Shown: positions 37,537 to 46,203 of the stretch, piece after piece | How the letters are laid out: every line of letters begins with the position of its first letter | How positions within the stretch are numbered: position 1 is the stretch's first letter | Source: a virus | Direction: 5' to 3' (one strand) | Length of the DNA: 64,000 nucleotides | Virus record (IMG/VR): IMGVR_UViG_3300027870_000002 | Coordinates: 1-64,000 of that record | Notes under the pieces: model-generated | The model's database searches: none | Seen by the model: only the letters and a program-made list of their open reading frames with translations | Told to the model about the DNA's origin: nothing | Program-made: the position numbers and the translations under genes

Positions 37537-37967
37537 TAAGGAACGTAAAGGACAGCGGACGTATCGTACGCGACCCCACTAGGGTGCGCAGGAAGCCCAA
37601 GGAGAGGCGACGAGGCAAAGGGAGATGGGCAGATAGCCCTGAAGGCAGAGCGAGCCTCAGAGAGGCTGACAGGAGGTATTGGCGCAGTGTGTCAGGGCGC
37701 TGGAGACAGCTGAAGAAGGAATACGAAAGAAGAGGACAGGAATGGAACATCAGCCTGAGCCAATGGAAATGGCTGTGGGAAGAAGCGGGGGTGGCTCAAG
37801 TTGGAGAAAAAAGGATGTTAGTGTTTCAGCTGAGGGGGCGGGGGAAGGGAGATGCTAGGCTGTACAGGATAAACCAAGAAGATGGGTGGAACATAAATAA
37901 CGTAGTAGTGTTGTACAAAGGAGAGGTAGTGGCCAACGGAAGGAAGTGGAAGGGTGGAGACATCTAA
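37518..37967 (+). CDS. Basic DNA-binding-like protein
   Basis: 149 residues from ATG 37518 (AAGGA upstream). A strongly basic N-terminal half (TRVRRKPKERRRGKGRW), then WNISLSQWKWLWEEAGV and ARLYRINQEDGWNINNVVVLYKGE, which resembles the DNA-recognition part of phage HNH/AP2-type homing enzymes; no HNH core is present. First gene of the rightward unit, so perhaps a regulator. Confidence 0.6.
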   Translation: MDIEELIRNVKDSGRIVRDPTRVRRKPKERRRGKGRWADSPEGRASLREADRRYWRSVSGRWRQLKKEYERRGQEWNISLSQWKWLWEEAGVAQVGEKRMLVFQLRGRGKGDARLYRINQEDGWNINNVVVLYKGEVVANGRKWKGGDI

Positions 37968-38154
37968 GCAGCGCAGGGAACGGTATTTGAGGAGACAGCT
38001 TAAAGGCCTATCAGAGCCAGAGAAGGCTGAGAAGCTTAAGCACCTTATAGAGCAGGAGACGCTAGACAAGTGGCGGGAGATGGGACTAAAGGCATGGGCT
38101 GATTGGCACAGGAGTAAGGAGCCGGGAACTTTTGACGGGGGCACGGATGTCTAA
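37954..38154 (+). CDS. Small basic helical protein
   Basis: 66 residues from GTG 37954, overlapping the previous gene by 14 bases. SKQRRERYLRRQLKGLSEPEKAEKLKHLIEQETLDKW. Coiled-coil or nucleic-acid-binding look. No family recognised. Confidence 0.55.
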   Translation: METSKQRRERYLRRQLKGLSEPEKAEKLKHLIEQETLDKWREMGLKAWADWHRSKEPGTFDGGTDV

Positions 38155-38316
38155 GGACCGCACAGCTGGCTTTACAGCGCCTAGATGTTCGACGGCCCGG
38201 AGCGGCCGGTCGCTAGGAGAGCCGAGGAAGCGCTGGCATAGCACAATGCGTCGAGGGCACATTCGCCTGCGAGCTACTTGATAAGTCTATGTGTGGAGCA
38301 GGGACGCTCCTTTCTT
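38155..38316 (+). ncRNA. Structured non-coding segment upstream of the tRNAs
   Basis: No ORF. Nested helices can be drawn: CAGCGC/GCGCTG enclosing CCTAG/CTAGG, CGAC/GTCG and GGCC/GGCC, then AATG/CATT and ACTT/AAGT hairpins. It ends with GGAGC-AGGGAC-GCTCC-TTTCTT (38295-38316), a possible weak terminator. It may be the 5' part of a longer RNA that includes the tRNAs. Confidence 0.45.
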
Positions 38317-38393
38317 CTGAACTTAACTCAGTCTGGTAGAGAGCTCGCTTTGGAAGCGAGAAGTCGTAGGTTCAAATCCTACAGTTCAGACCA
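38317..38393 (+). tRNA. tRNA-Pro(TGG)
   Basis: Acceptor CTGAACT/AGTTCAG, discriminator A, encoded CCA. Anticodon stem CTCGC/GCGAG with loop TTTGGAA gives TGG, reading CCA and other CCN codons. T-loop GTTCAAAT is normal. Confidence 0.9.
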
Positions 38394-38398
38394 ACAAT

Positions 38399-38473
38399 AG
38401 ATTGCTAGTTTAAAGGCAAAACGACAGTCTCCAAAACTGTTAGATGTGGGTTCGAGTCCTACGCAATCTGCCA
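38399..38473 (+). tRNA. tRNA-Trp(CCA)
   Basis: Acceptor AGATTGC/GCAATCT, discriminator G, encoded CCA. Anticodon stem ACAGT/ACTGT with loop CTCCAAA gives CCA. D-arm is short and A-rich. It follows tRNA-Pro by five bases. Confidence 0.88.
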
Positions 38474-38479
38474 ATATGC

Positions 38480-38770
38480 CTGATGTGAGGCTTTAAGAGT
38501 AGACGGCCAGAAGCCAAAGCTCACACATCTTACGTCTACATAGGTTGGGCCCTACCAGAGAGGGGGCCTATTGAAACAGACCTCCGGCGAGAGCCGGCTT
38601 GAAAAATAAAGATGGTAGTGGCGTCCTACCTGCGCAGCTGGTCTGCGAAGCAGCAACGGCGTGGTCTGATAATTCAATCTGTGTAGATGAGACAATGGGC
38701 TGCAAAGCCTCATGAACAGCACAGCGTAAAGAGAAAGGATTGAATGTATAATTCAAGCCCACCTCTCTAG
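38480..38770 (+). ncRNA. Helix-rich non-coding RNA candidate with pseudoknot
   Basis: About 290 bases without an ORF but with many long-range pairings. First an H-type pseudoknot (see findings); then ATAGG/CCTAT enclosing CCCT/AGGG; then a three-way junction CAGACC/GGTCTG with CCGGC-GAGA-GCCGG and GGTAG/CTACC arms; then ATTCAATC/GATTGAAT enclosing CTGTG/CACAG and GGCT-GCAA-AGCC. GNRA loops and nested stems suggest a folded RNA. No known class recognised; not tmRNA or RNase P by eye. Confidence 0.5.
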
Positions 38771-38784
38771 TGATGTTATTTAGG

Positions 38785-38812
38785 ATATACTAGCTTCTTC
38801 TTTTTAGTATAT
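38785..38812. promoter_or_regulatory. Inverted repeat before the lysis/late genes
   Basis: ATATACTA and TAGTATAT, eight perfect pairs with a T-rich 12-base loop, about 100 bases upstream of the 38912 start. It may be a promoter-associated operator or a terminator of the structured RNA, since the loop and 3' arm are T-rich. Confidence 0.45.
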
Positions 38813-38911
38813 ACGTAATAACAGAGCGTGTCAAAGCGTAAGCGTCATAAGACATAATTGCGCCTGTAGTAAACGTAAGACAATTGTAACACTACAAATA
38901 GGACTACTGAC

Positions 38912-39196
38912 ATGGCATATCGTGAACACATCCACAAGAATGGTAGCTTTGAGCTGAGCGAGAAGGGCACCCTCATTAAGTGCTTTGATGAAATCTCTGC
39001 TGGCACTATCACTCCTCAGTCAGCGCCGGGCGCACTTACTGACAGTTCTGGCGGTACTCCCGGTACTACGCTTGCGGCTGTTGTAGGCACCACCTACTCC
39101 ACTGACATCCCAGCTATTCGTAATTGGATTGCTTCGCTGAACGACGCTATCAATGACCTTAAGGCAGCCCTAGTTGCAGCCGGTGTCCTTGAGTAA
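38912..39196 (+). CDS. Hypothetical structural-type protein
   Basis: 94 residues from ATG 38912, with AGGA eight bases before it. Polar N-terminus (REHIHKNGSFELSEKGTLIK), a Gly/Ser/Thr linker, and a C-terminal helix (IRNWIASLNDAINDLKAALVAAG) typical of small trimeric virion proteins. First gene of the lysis/packaging segment. Confidence 0.55.
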   Translation: MAYREHIHKNGSFELSEKGTLIKCFDEISAGTITPQSAPGALTDSSGGTPGTTLAAVVGTTYSTDIPAIRNWIASLNDAINDLKAALVAAGVLE

Positions 39197-39442
39197 GTGT
39201 GGCAAGTAATAAAGAAATGGCTATCCAGCTCTAAGTTTGTTCTTACAGCTGGAAGCCTTATAGCCACATTCGCGTTAGTGGCAATTGGTAGAGACGTTAG
39301 GCAGCTGGAGCTAATTGTTCCAGCCATATTAGCATTCTACAACGCAGCCAACATAGCCGGCGATATGGCTAGACGCAAGCTCGGAGAATTCAAAGATGGC
39401 ACAGTCGACAGCGATAGCAGCAACAACAGCAGCGGGGGATAG
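39197..39442 (+). CDS. Holin-like two-TM protein
   Basis: 81 residues from GTG 39197. Basic start (KKWLSSSK), two hydrophobic segments (FVLTAGSLIATFALVAIG; LELIVPAILAFYNAANIAG) and a hydrophilic Ser/Asn/Asp tail, as in class II holins. The endolysin lies two genes downstream and has no signal peptide, so it needs such a pore. Confidence 0.7.
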   Translation: MWQVIKKWLSSSKFVLTAGSLIATFALVAIGRDVRQLELIVPAILAFYNAANIAGDMARRKLGEFKDGTVDSDSSNNSSGG

Positions 39443-39704
39443 TAGCGACATCACTGTCACCACCACGCCTATACAGCTCACCATGTATAGTGGTGAAACT
39501 GATGGCTCTTTTGGTAGAGCCAAAATCAAAATCCTCAAGAAGGTGGGTACAGGATACCAGCCTCTACAAGAGGGTAATGTGACAAAGAGGAACAAAGACT
39601 GCTTTCTATTCAACACAATGCGAGGGTATACACTTACAGCCCCCGGCGTTTATTTGGTTAGGAAAGAAGCAACAGCAAAGAGTGTTGGCGTATATCAGGA
39701 CTAA
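39396..39704 (+). CDS. Hypothetical protein
   Basis: 102 residues from ATG 39396 (GGAG nine bases upstream), overlapping the holin-like gene by 47 bases. Ala/Thr/Ser-rich N-terminus, then a beta-type domain (GRAKIKILKKVGTGYQPLQEGNVTKRN; GVYLVRKEA). May be a small capsid or decoration protein. No family recognised. Confidence 0.55.
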   Translation: MAQSTAIAATTAAGDSSDITVTTTPIQLTMYSGETDGSFGRAKIKILKKVGTGYQPLQEGNVTKRNKDCFLFNTMRGYTLTAPGVYLVRKEATAKSVGVYQD

Positions 39705-39709
39705 TTTGT

Positions 39710-40165
39710 ATGTCCGCATGGCAGGAAATGGAGAAGGAAGAGATTAAGGCCGATGAGGGCCTTAGGCTCACAGCATACCCAGACCCACTTACTAAGGCAG
39801 AGCCTTACACTATTGGATATGGGCATACAGGAAAAGACGTCAAGCCGGGCTTAGTGATTACTAAGGAACAGGCAGACGAATTGTTTGAAACGGATTTTGA
39901 AGAGGCAGTGACAGAAGCAGCACAGGCAGTTCCATTCTTTTCAGCCCTTGACGGGGCGCGAAAGGGGGCACTAGTAAATCTAGCCTTTAACCTTGGGGGC
40001 AAGAAGCTTGCAGAGTTTCATGGCACGCTAGCAGCTTTAGACAGTGGCGACTACACAAGCGCCGCTTTGCATTTGATGAACAGTAGATATGCACGGCAGG
40101 TTAGGGGCAGGGCTGTTAGGCTTGCTTACCGCCTCCGTACTGGTGAATACGCACTACGAACCTAA
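39710..40165 (+). CDS. Endolysin, T4-lysozyme-like (GH24)
   Basis: 151 residues. IKADEGLRLTAYPDPLT places the catalytic Glu16 and Asp25 in GH24 register, followed by YTIGYGHTGKD and the C-terminal domain ALVNLAFNLGG. It cleaves peptidoglycan between MurNAc and GlcNAc. No signal peptide or SAR segment, so release through the holin-like protein at 39197 is expected. Confidence 0.9.
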   Translation: MSAWQEMEKEEIKADEGLRLTAYPDPLTKAEPYTIGYGHTGKDVKPGLVITKEQADELFETDFEEAVTEAAQAVPFFSALDGARKGALVNLAFNLGGKKLAEFHGTLAALDSGDYTSAALHLMNSRYARQVRGRAVRLAYRLRTGEYALRT

Positions 40166-40175
40166 AGAGGAACCT

Positions 40176-40598
40176 GTGGCTAAGACGCCTAGCAAGAGCG
40201 ACACATCTGAAATCCCTGTGATGATTTTGACCAATGAGCGAACACCGTTTAAAGCTCAGCAGATATTGATGTTATATAAGGCTGCAAGTATGGCGCAGCT
40301 AGCATACATGGATGGTATGCACCCAGAGACGGGTGAGATTGTTCCTCTTCTGGTGGGTTTAGAGCCCACAGAAAATGCAACACAGTTTAAGGTGTATCCA
40401 CTAGCTACGCTTATTGACAAGCTAAGTGATATACCACAATACCTAGTTCCAGACGGCCAAGGCGGCTATATGGACTACCGAGTTAAGGAAGCAACAGATG
40501 AACTCCCACAACCCTTTGGAGACGAAGGAACCGAAAAAGAGGGGCCGGCCCCGGAAGGACAAGGCAGCTCTGACGGAGACGGGGGAACATTGGGCTGA
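40176..40598 (+). CDS. Hypothetical protein before terminase small subunit
   Basis: 140 residues from GTG 40176, four bases after AAAGAGGA; the ATG at 40089 lies inside the endolysin gene and is less likely. SEIPVMILTNERTPFKAQQILML, VPLLVGLEPTENATQFKVYPLATLI, QYLVPDGQGGYMDY. C-terminus acidic and Gly-rich. No family recognised; position suggests a packaging accessory role. Confidence 0.55.
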   Translation: MAKTPSKSDTSEIPVMILTNERTPFKAQQILMLYKAASMAQLAYMDGMHPETGEIVPLLVGLEPTENATQFKVYPLATLIDKLSDIPQYLVPDGQGGYMDYRVKEATDELPQPFGDEGTEKEGPAPEGQGSSDGDGGTLG

Positions 40599-40995
40599 CG
40601 CCCTACTCCGCATCTACTCTGAGGGCGGTACAGATATAGAAGTTTGTAAAGCCCTTAAGATGAGCAGAAAGAGTTTTGATAGACGAGAGCGGGACGATCC
40701 CGCTTTCGCCGATCTAGTTGAACATGGCCGCCTGTGTTCTCAGGCGTGGTGGTTGGAACTAGGTCGTAAATGCGCCAAGGCAGGAGCACCAGCGCAGGCC
40801 TTCTCCTTCTGGGACAAGTGGATGAAAAATCGTTATGGCTGGGCCGATAAGGTGGAAACATCTGATGGCAAGCAGATTAACGAGATGAGTAGCGACGAGA
40901 TTGCTGCACGTATTAAGCAGCTCAATGCAAAGATTGAAAAGAAGCCCGCCAACATTGAGATACAAAATCTCATGGCCGGAACAAAGGTGAATTAA
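40498..40995 (+). CDS. terS: Terminase small subunit-like protein
   Basis: 165 residues from ATG 40498 (AAGGA upstream). AT-hook-like KKRGRPRKD, a helix-turn-helix (GGTDIEVCKALKMSRKSFDRRE), then FSFWDKWMKNRYGWADK, typical of small terminases that recognise packaging sites. It overlaps the terminase large subunit by one base. Confidence 0.78.
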   Translation: MNSHNPLETKEPKKRGRPRKDKAALTETGEHWADALLRIYSEGGTDIEVCKALKMSRKSFDRRERDDPAFADLVEHGRLCSQAWWLELGRKCAKAGAPAQAFSFWDKWMKNRYGWADKVETSDGKQINEMSSDEIAARIKQLNAKIEKKPANIEIQNLMAGTKVN

Positions 40996-42626
40996 TGGAT
41001 TCTGAGTTGGAAGCTAGGGTAACAACTCTAATTTCAAAATCGAAAGAGTCGTCTGTTTCTAACTCGGACTTATATGAGCTTCTCCAGCTCATCGAGGAAA
41101 TGGAGAAGCGCGAAGAATACAGTGGATTGGCAAAGCGCTTTAAGCCGGACACTCCGTATTCAATTGTCAATCTTCCAAAGCACAAGGCTTTCTTTGATGC
41201 CACCAAGTGGTATCGAGAGATTCTTCTGCTTGGAGGCAACCGTAGTGGTAAGACCCAGAGTGGGGCATACATCCTCGCTGCGGCAGCTACTGGACTCTAT
41301 CCCGATTGGTGGGATGGTGTAAGATTTGACGGCCCTATCAATGCATGGGCTGTAGGAAAGACAGGACAGACAACTCGCGACACAGTACAAGAGGCTCTTA
41401 TGGGGCCTGTTGGCGCAGAAGGCACTGGCCTAATTCCTCTGCATTGCATTGGCAAGAAGGTGAGGCTGCCGGGTACACCAAATGCCTATGACACAGTGGA
41501 AGTATTGCACACGTCAGGTAAGTGGTCAACCATCGGCTTCAAGAGCTACAAGCAAGATACTCCGAGCTTCTACGGAACCGCGCGACATCTTGTGTGGCTG
41601 GATGAGCCTGCTCCTGAGGATATTTATAATGAGTGCTTGATTCGTACATCTGTTCTGCCGGGAGGCGGAGAGGGTCGCATCATTCACACCATCACACCTA
41701 AGGAAGGTTTGACGCGCCTACTGGCTGACTTCCTATCCAAATGTGATTTGCTAGCCGGTACGGAAAAGATTCAAGGTATTGATAAGGCAGCAGCCATGAT
41801 GGCGCTGGAGGGCGGTAGTAGCAAAGACGCCCTAACTATTTTGTATGGAGACGAAGCCAAGGGCGTAAAGACGGCACACCACAGAGCAGCTATTGCTATT
41901 GGGTGGGACGATATTCCTTGGATGAGCGATGACGCTAAGCGGGAAATCCTAGACTCTACGCCCCCACATCTGCGGGCTACGGTTAGTCAGGGTATTCCAA
42001 CAGTTGGTGATGGCGCTGTATACCGCATTCCTTTGGAGATGGTTGTTCTCAATCAAAACCAGACGTTTGTTATACCTCCACATTACAAAAAGATTTATGG
42101 TATGGATGTAGGCTGGAATCGCACTGCCGCCGTGTTTGGGGCACTTGATCCAGACACAGACACTCTCTACATCTATGCTGAGCACTACGTAGAGCACCAG
42201 CCACCAGAAGTACACGCAGCCCGCATTAAAGGAATTGCACAAGACTGGATGCCGGGAGCTATTGACCCAGCTGCGGGTAAGAGCAAGGACGCCTATGGCG
42301 ATGACCTGCTCAAGATGTACCAGAAGCTTGGGCTCCGAGTAAGGGCAGCAAACAATAGCGTAGAGTCTGGGATTATGAAAGTTAGCAGCATGCTCACGCA
42401 GGGCAAGCTGAAGTTCTTTCCCAATACTTACAACCTACAGAATGAATACCTCACCTATCATCGCGATGATGGAAACATTGTAAAAGAAAACGATCACGCA
42501 TTAGATGCACTTCGGTATTTGGTAGTCAGTCTGCCTTGGGCAAAGCCCACACCAGCTTCTACTGCCATAAGTGCACAGACAAGATTTAAAGCTCCACAAG
42601 CCAATAGGTATAGATATAGTGTCTAA
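40995..42626 (+). CDS. terL: Terminase large subunit
   Basis: 543 residues. ATPase P-loop LLGGNRSGKT (78-87), Walker B LVWLDEPAPED, and nuclease motifs YGMDVGWNRT and NDHALDALRYLV. ATP-driven DNA packaging motor and headful or site-specific cutter. The start overlaps the preceding stop. Confidence 0.93.
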   Translation: MDSELEARVTTLISKSKESSVSNSDLYELLQLIEEMEKREEYSGLAKRFKPDTPYSIVNLPKHKAFFDATKWYREILLLGGNRSGKTQSGAYILAAAATGLYPDWWDGVRFDGPINAWAVGKTGQTTRDTVQEALMGPVGAEGTGLIPLHCIGKKVRLPGTPNAYDTVEVLHTSGKWSTIGFKSYKQDTPSFYGTARHLVWLDEPAPEDIYNECLIRTSVLPGGGEGRIIHTITPKEGLTRLLADFLSKCDLLAGTEKIQGIDKAAAMMALEGGSSKDALTILYGDEAKGVKTAHHRAAIAIGWDDIPWMSDDAKREILDSTPPHLRATVSQGIPTVGDGAVYRIPLEMVVLNQNQTFVIPPHYKKIYGMDVGWNRTAAVFGALDPDTDTLYIYAEHYVEHQPPEVHAARIKGIAQDWMPGAIDPAAGKSKDAYGDDLLKMYQKLGLRVRAANNSVESGIMKVSSMLTQGKLKFFPNTYNLQNEYLTYHRDDGNIVKENDHALDALRYLVVSLPWAKPTPASTAISAQTRFKAPQANRYRYSV

Positions 42627-44907
42627 GCAAACAGAACAGACAGATTCCGCCGCCGAAGAGCTTATAGATCAACTAGCTGAACAGCTAGCGCACGAGCTTA
42701 CTCAACAGGCTGCCGTTAAGGAGGAGATTAATGCCAACTTAGCGAAGGATATTGAGGGTAAGCTGTCTGCTCGTATGGCCACACGTAAGGTGAAGGAGAA
42801 CCAGTGGCTCGAAAGCCTGCGTCTCTACCTCGGCTCTCTGTCCACTTACAATACTGTCACAGGTGACTACCCGTTTGGCACAGCCAATGATAGAACTCTT
42901 CTGCATCGGCCGGAAGTAAATATTGTTAGAGAAAAATGTGAAACCGCCGTTGCACAGACAATGGCGTTTCAGTTTGCTGCCGGTGACAAGAATTGGAGTT
43001 TGCGCCCACCACAGATGGCGGAGCTAGACGAAGATGACATGCGCCAAATTATGGAGATGCAGCCGCAGGGCGCGCCTCCTCTAACGCCGGAAGAAGTATT
43101 GGCAGCTCGCATCGATTTGATGGAGCGCCAGATGATGACAGATTTGGAAAATTGTAACTACGGAGCAGAGGCTCGCAAGGCGGGCAATGACCGAGTAGTT
43201 ATGGGCACGGGTATCATGAAGTTGCCCACCAACAGCACACAGGTTAAAAAAACCTACATAAAGCAGCCTGATAGTCAGGGCCGCCCACAGCGTATCCCCA
43301 AGCTAGTTGCAGAACTAGTTCCTTCCGTCTATCGTGTAAACCCTTGGTACTTCTTCCCAGATAATGCTGTCGCTGACATCAATGATGCAGAAGACAGTAT
43401 TGAAGTGCACCCTATGAGTAAGACTCAGCTCCGAGAGCTGTGCCACAATCCGGGCTTTGATAAAGACGTGATTGAAGAGTGCATCAAAGAAGAGCCCAAG
43501 AACTACATCAATAGCCCCTTCAATGATCCTGCCTATTTAACGCAAGGCATCAATCTGCTCAAGAATAGGTTCTTGGTACTAGAGTACCATGGCCCTATGA
43601 AGCGAGAAGATTTGGAAAAGTTGGGCAAGGCCTCCGCCGTAGAAAATCCATGTGATGAGTATTACATGGAAATCTGGGTGTGCAACAGCCGTGTTATTCG
43701 TATGGAGTTTTCCAATCTGGAAGGATGCCAGCGCGTACCTTATGTTGTGTGCCCGTGGGAACCAGACCCAGCTACAGTGTTTGGATTTGGTGTACCAATG
43801 CTCGTGCGTGATAGACAGCGTACGGTAAACGAATGCAATAAGATGATGCTGGACAATGCAGGTATTTCTGCTGGTCCTCAGACAATTGTTGACACCACAC
43901 TAATCAACCCTGCTGATGGCGTCCTTGAATGCACGCCTTGGAAGGTTTGGTATGTTAATGAATTTGGCGCAGACACAACCAAGGCTATTCAGTTCTTTAT
44001 GCCGCCCAATGCCTTTGAAGGCTTGTCGGCTTTGTTCTCTCTCAATCTAGGTTTGGCGGATAAGGAAAGCTCGATCCCCAACCTGTCTATGAATATGAAC
44101 AATCCTACTGGCGCACAGGATAGCGCTACGGGTATGGCTATTGCTCAGGCTAATGCCCAGAGCCCGCTCTTCTACAAGAGTGAGCAGTGGGACGATTGTA
44201 TCACTAAGCCTCTTATCAAGGCTATGTACGAATGGGAAATGCAGTACAACCCTAATGATGCTATTAAGGGTACGTACGATATTGATGTCAAGACGTCCAC
44301 AGCAATGCTACAGAATAGCATCAATCAGCAGAAGCTTGAGAAGCTTATGATGATGATGAGCCAGCCAAACAATCCGGTTAGTGAATGGATTGAGATCGAT
44401 GGGCTTGCTTCCGCATTCTTGAACGGTATGCACCTGCCAAGCGCGGGCATTGTTAAGAGCCCACAAAAGGTACAGGCAGAAAGAGCGCAGCGCCCACCGC
44501 CGCCGCCCGACCCGAATATGCTTAAGGCTCAGGCTGAAATGTCTAAGGTGGAAGTTGACAAACAGCGCCTTGCCCTCGAAGCACAGAAGCTGCAGCTTGA
44601 GGCTAATCAGAAGCACATGGAAGCGCAGATGGAATATGATGCGCAGCTCCGTACTGATGCTGTACGAGACAAAGAAGCTACTGCCAGCGTAATGAAGGCG
44701 CGCTACGACTACCTCGCTCAGATGGCCAATCTGGCATCGAAGGACGAACAAGAGCGCACCAAGATTGTCGCTGATATGAATATGCATTCCTTGGAACAGG
44801 AAACACAGAGGTTCCTTGGGGGCGCTGAAATTGCTATGCGAGCTAGAGATCAAAAGCTCAAAGAGCAAGAGCTGGAAGTAAAACGTAAAACCGGAACTGG
44901 TATTTAA
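42619..44907 (+). CDS. Portal protein
   Basis: 762 residues from GTG 42619, overlapping the terL stop; ATG 42571 would add 16. Large portal of the podovirus kind, with a conserved central region (PSVYRVNPWYFFPDNAVADINDAE; GVPMLVRDRQRTVNECNKMMLDNA) and a long Gln/Glu-rich C-terminal coiled coil (about residues 630-760). Forms the dodecameric DNA gate. Confidence 0.85.
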   Translation: MSKQTEQTDSAAEELIDQLAEQLAHELTQQAAVKEEINANLAKDIEGKLSARMATRKVKENQWLESLRLYLGSLSTYNTVTGDYPFGTANDRTLLHRPEVNIVREKCETAVAQTMAFQFAAGDKNWSLRPPQMAELDEDDMRQIMEMQPQGAPPLTPEEVLAARIDLMERQMMTDLENCNYGAEARKAGNDRVVMGTGIMKLPTNSTQVKKTYIKQPDSQGRPQRIPKLVAELVPSVYRVNPWYFFPDNAVADINDAEDSIEVHPMSKTQLRELCHNPGFDKDVIEECIKEEPKNYINSPFNDPAYLTQGINLLKNRFLVLEYHGPMKREDLEKLGKASAVENPCDEYYMEIWVCNSRVIRMEFSNLEGCQRVPYVVCPWEPDPATVFGFGVPMLVRDRQRTVNECNKMMLDNAGISAGPQTIVDTTLINPADGVLECTPWKVWYVNEFGADTTKAIQFFMPPNAFEGLSALFSLNLGLADKESSIPNLSMNMNNPTGAQDSATGMAIAQANAQSPLFYKSEQWDDCITKPLIKAMYEWEMQYNPNDAIKGTYDIDVKTSTAMLQNSINQQKLEKLMMMMSQPNNPVSEWIEIDGLASAFLNGMHLPSAGIVKSPQKVQAERAQRPPPPPDPNMLKAQAEMSKVEVDKQRLALEAQKLQLEANQKHMEAQMEYDAQLRTDAVRDKEATASVMKARYDYLAQMANLASKDEQERTKIVADMNMHSLEQETQRFLGGAEIAMRARDQKLKEQELEVKRKTGTGI

Positions 44908-44920
44908 CTCGGGAGATTCT

Positions 44921-45124
44921 GTGGCTGTTTCTTTTACAAATGAGACATGGGCGTATATTGAGGCGCAGATAGATACTGTTATAAAAAACAAGGTCGCCAT
45001 CTGTACCAACTCTCAATCTTCGTACAAGGACTTGCTGCTAGCTCAAGGAGCTATTGCCGCGCTTAAAACGATAAAAACTCTGCCGCTCGCTGCACAGCGT
45101 GCCGCTAACACAAGAGAGACATAA
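44921..45124 (+). CDS. Small hypothetical protein
   Basis: 67 residues from GTG 44921, four bases after GGGAG. NETWAYIEAQIDTVIKNKVAIC, then a helical C-terminus. Stop overlaps the next start as TAATG. It sits between portal and scaffold, where podoviruses often have a small adaptor gene. No family recognised. Confidence 0.6.
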   Translation: MAVSFTNETWAYIEAQIDTVIKNKVAICTNSQSSYKDLLLAQGAIAALKTIKTLPLAAQRAANTRET

Positions 45125-46182
45125 TGGAACCGGAAAACATTTCTGTAGATGATGCACAGAAACTCCTAGAAGAAAGTTTTGCCTCCTTCCAAAAGGACGC
45201 ACCTCCGCTACAAATTGCACCACAAGAGCCAGAGCCCGCCGCCACACCTGAGCCGGCCGAGGTAGTTGATACAGCAACGGAGCCTGTTGAAAAGGCTCCT
45301 ACCAAAGAGGAACCTGAAGCAACTACTCCTACTGAAGAGCCTCCGGCTAAGCCCGAGAAATCAGCAGATAAGTATGCTTGGGTAGAGAAAGTGCCCGAAG
45401 ACGTGCGGGCACACGTACTGGAAGAGATTAACCAGCGAGCAGCTGCATATCAGCAGTGGGCTAGTAACAATGGTCGAATCAGTTCCATGCAGAAGAAGAT
45501 TCTCGAATTAACACGAGAATTGACAAGTCGAACGCCGGCTGAAACGCCCGCACCAGCACGACCAGCCCCTACTACTCCTGAGGGCTGGGCCACTCTGAAC
45601 AAAGACGACCCTGAACTCGCTAGCGCGGTGGAGGCTCGGATTAAGGCAGAAGTAGAGGCTGCTGTAGGTCCCCTAAAGGACGCACTACAGGAGGTCCGAA
45701 AGTCTGGTGATGCTCTGTATGAGTATAATCATCAGCAATATGTAGAGGAACAAAGAGCGGCGCTTAGTGCGCAGGTTAGCAACTATGAAGAAGTGGTGAC
45801 GAGTGATTCTTTCAAGCATTGGGTGATGAACATTGCCCCCGAAGCTATTAGAAACACAGCCCTTCATTCAGTAGAGGCAAAGGACGCTATCGGTGTACTG
45901 CGGTATTATGCAGACGATATGATCCGCCTTGGGTATGCTCAGCCTAGTACACAACAGCCCCCAACTCAGGCTTCCGCTGCATCTTCGCTTGCACCAACAC
46001 CCAGTTCTTCCACAGTTGATAAGATTGTCGAAGAGCGTGGTAGAAAGGCAGGCGCTCCTACGGTTGTAAAGTCTCCGCCAGCTCTTTCAGCACGAGGCCC
46101 TATTGATCCAAAGGGTCCGGTACGGAAAGAAGATGCGGATGCAATCTTCCTAGAAGCATGGAAATCACTACATAAAACTTAA
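45124..46182 (+). CDS. Scaffolding protein-like
   Basis: 352 residues. Very acidic, Pro/Ala/Thr/Glu-rich N-terminal third (SVDDAQKLLEESF; EPAATPEPAEV), a helical middle (LKDALQEVRKSGDALYEYNHQQYVEEQRAAL) and a positively charged end (EAWKSLHKT). Position between portal and capsid genes and the low-complexity, helical make-up are those of scaffold proteins. Confidence 0.75.
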   Translation: MEPENISVDDAQKLLEESFASFQKDAPPLQIAPQEPEPAATPEPAEVVDTATEPVEKAPTKEEPEATTPTEEPPAKPEKSADKYAWVEKVPEDVRAHVLEEINQRAAAYQQWASNNGRISSMQKKILELTRELTSRTPAETPAPARPAPTTPEGWATLNKDDPELASAVEARIKAEVEAAVGPLKDALQEVRKSGDALYEYNHQQYVEEQRAALSAQVSNYEEVVTSDSFKHWVMNIAPEAIRNTALHSVEAKDAIGVLRYYADDMIRLGYAQPSTQQPPTQASAASSLAPTPSSSTVDKIVEERGRKAGAPTVVKSPPALSARGPIDPKGPVRKEDADAIFLEAWKSLHKT

Positions 46183-46203
46183 CCCTAGTAAAGGAAATAT
46201 CTA

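Noticed and set aside
38480-38770. tmRNA, group I intron or third tRNA
   Set aside because: No tRNA-like acceptor pair, no tag ORF, and no recognisable intron core were found by eye.
44308-45009. 233-residue minus-strand ORF
   Set aside because: Antisense of the portal coiled coil; GC-skewed residues typical of a shadow frame.
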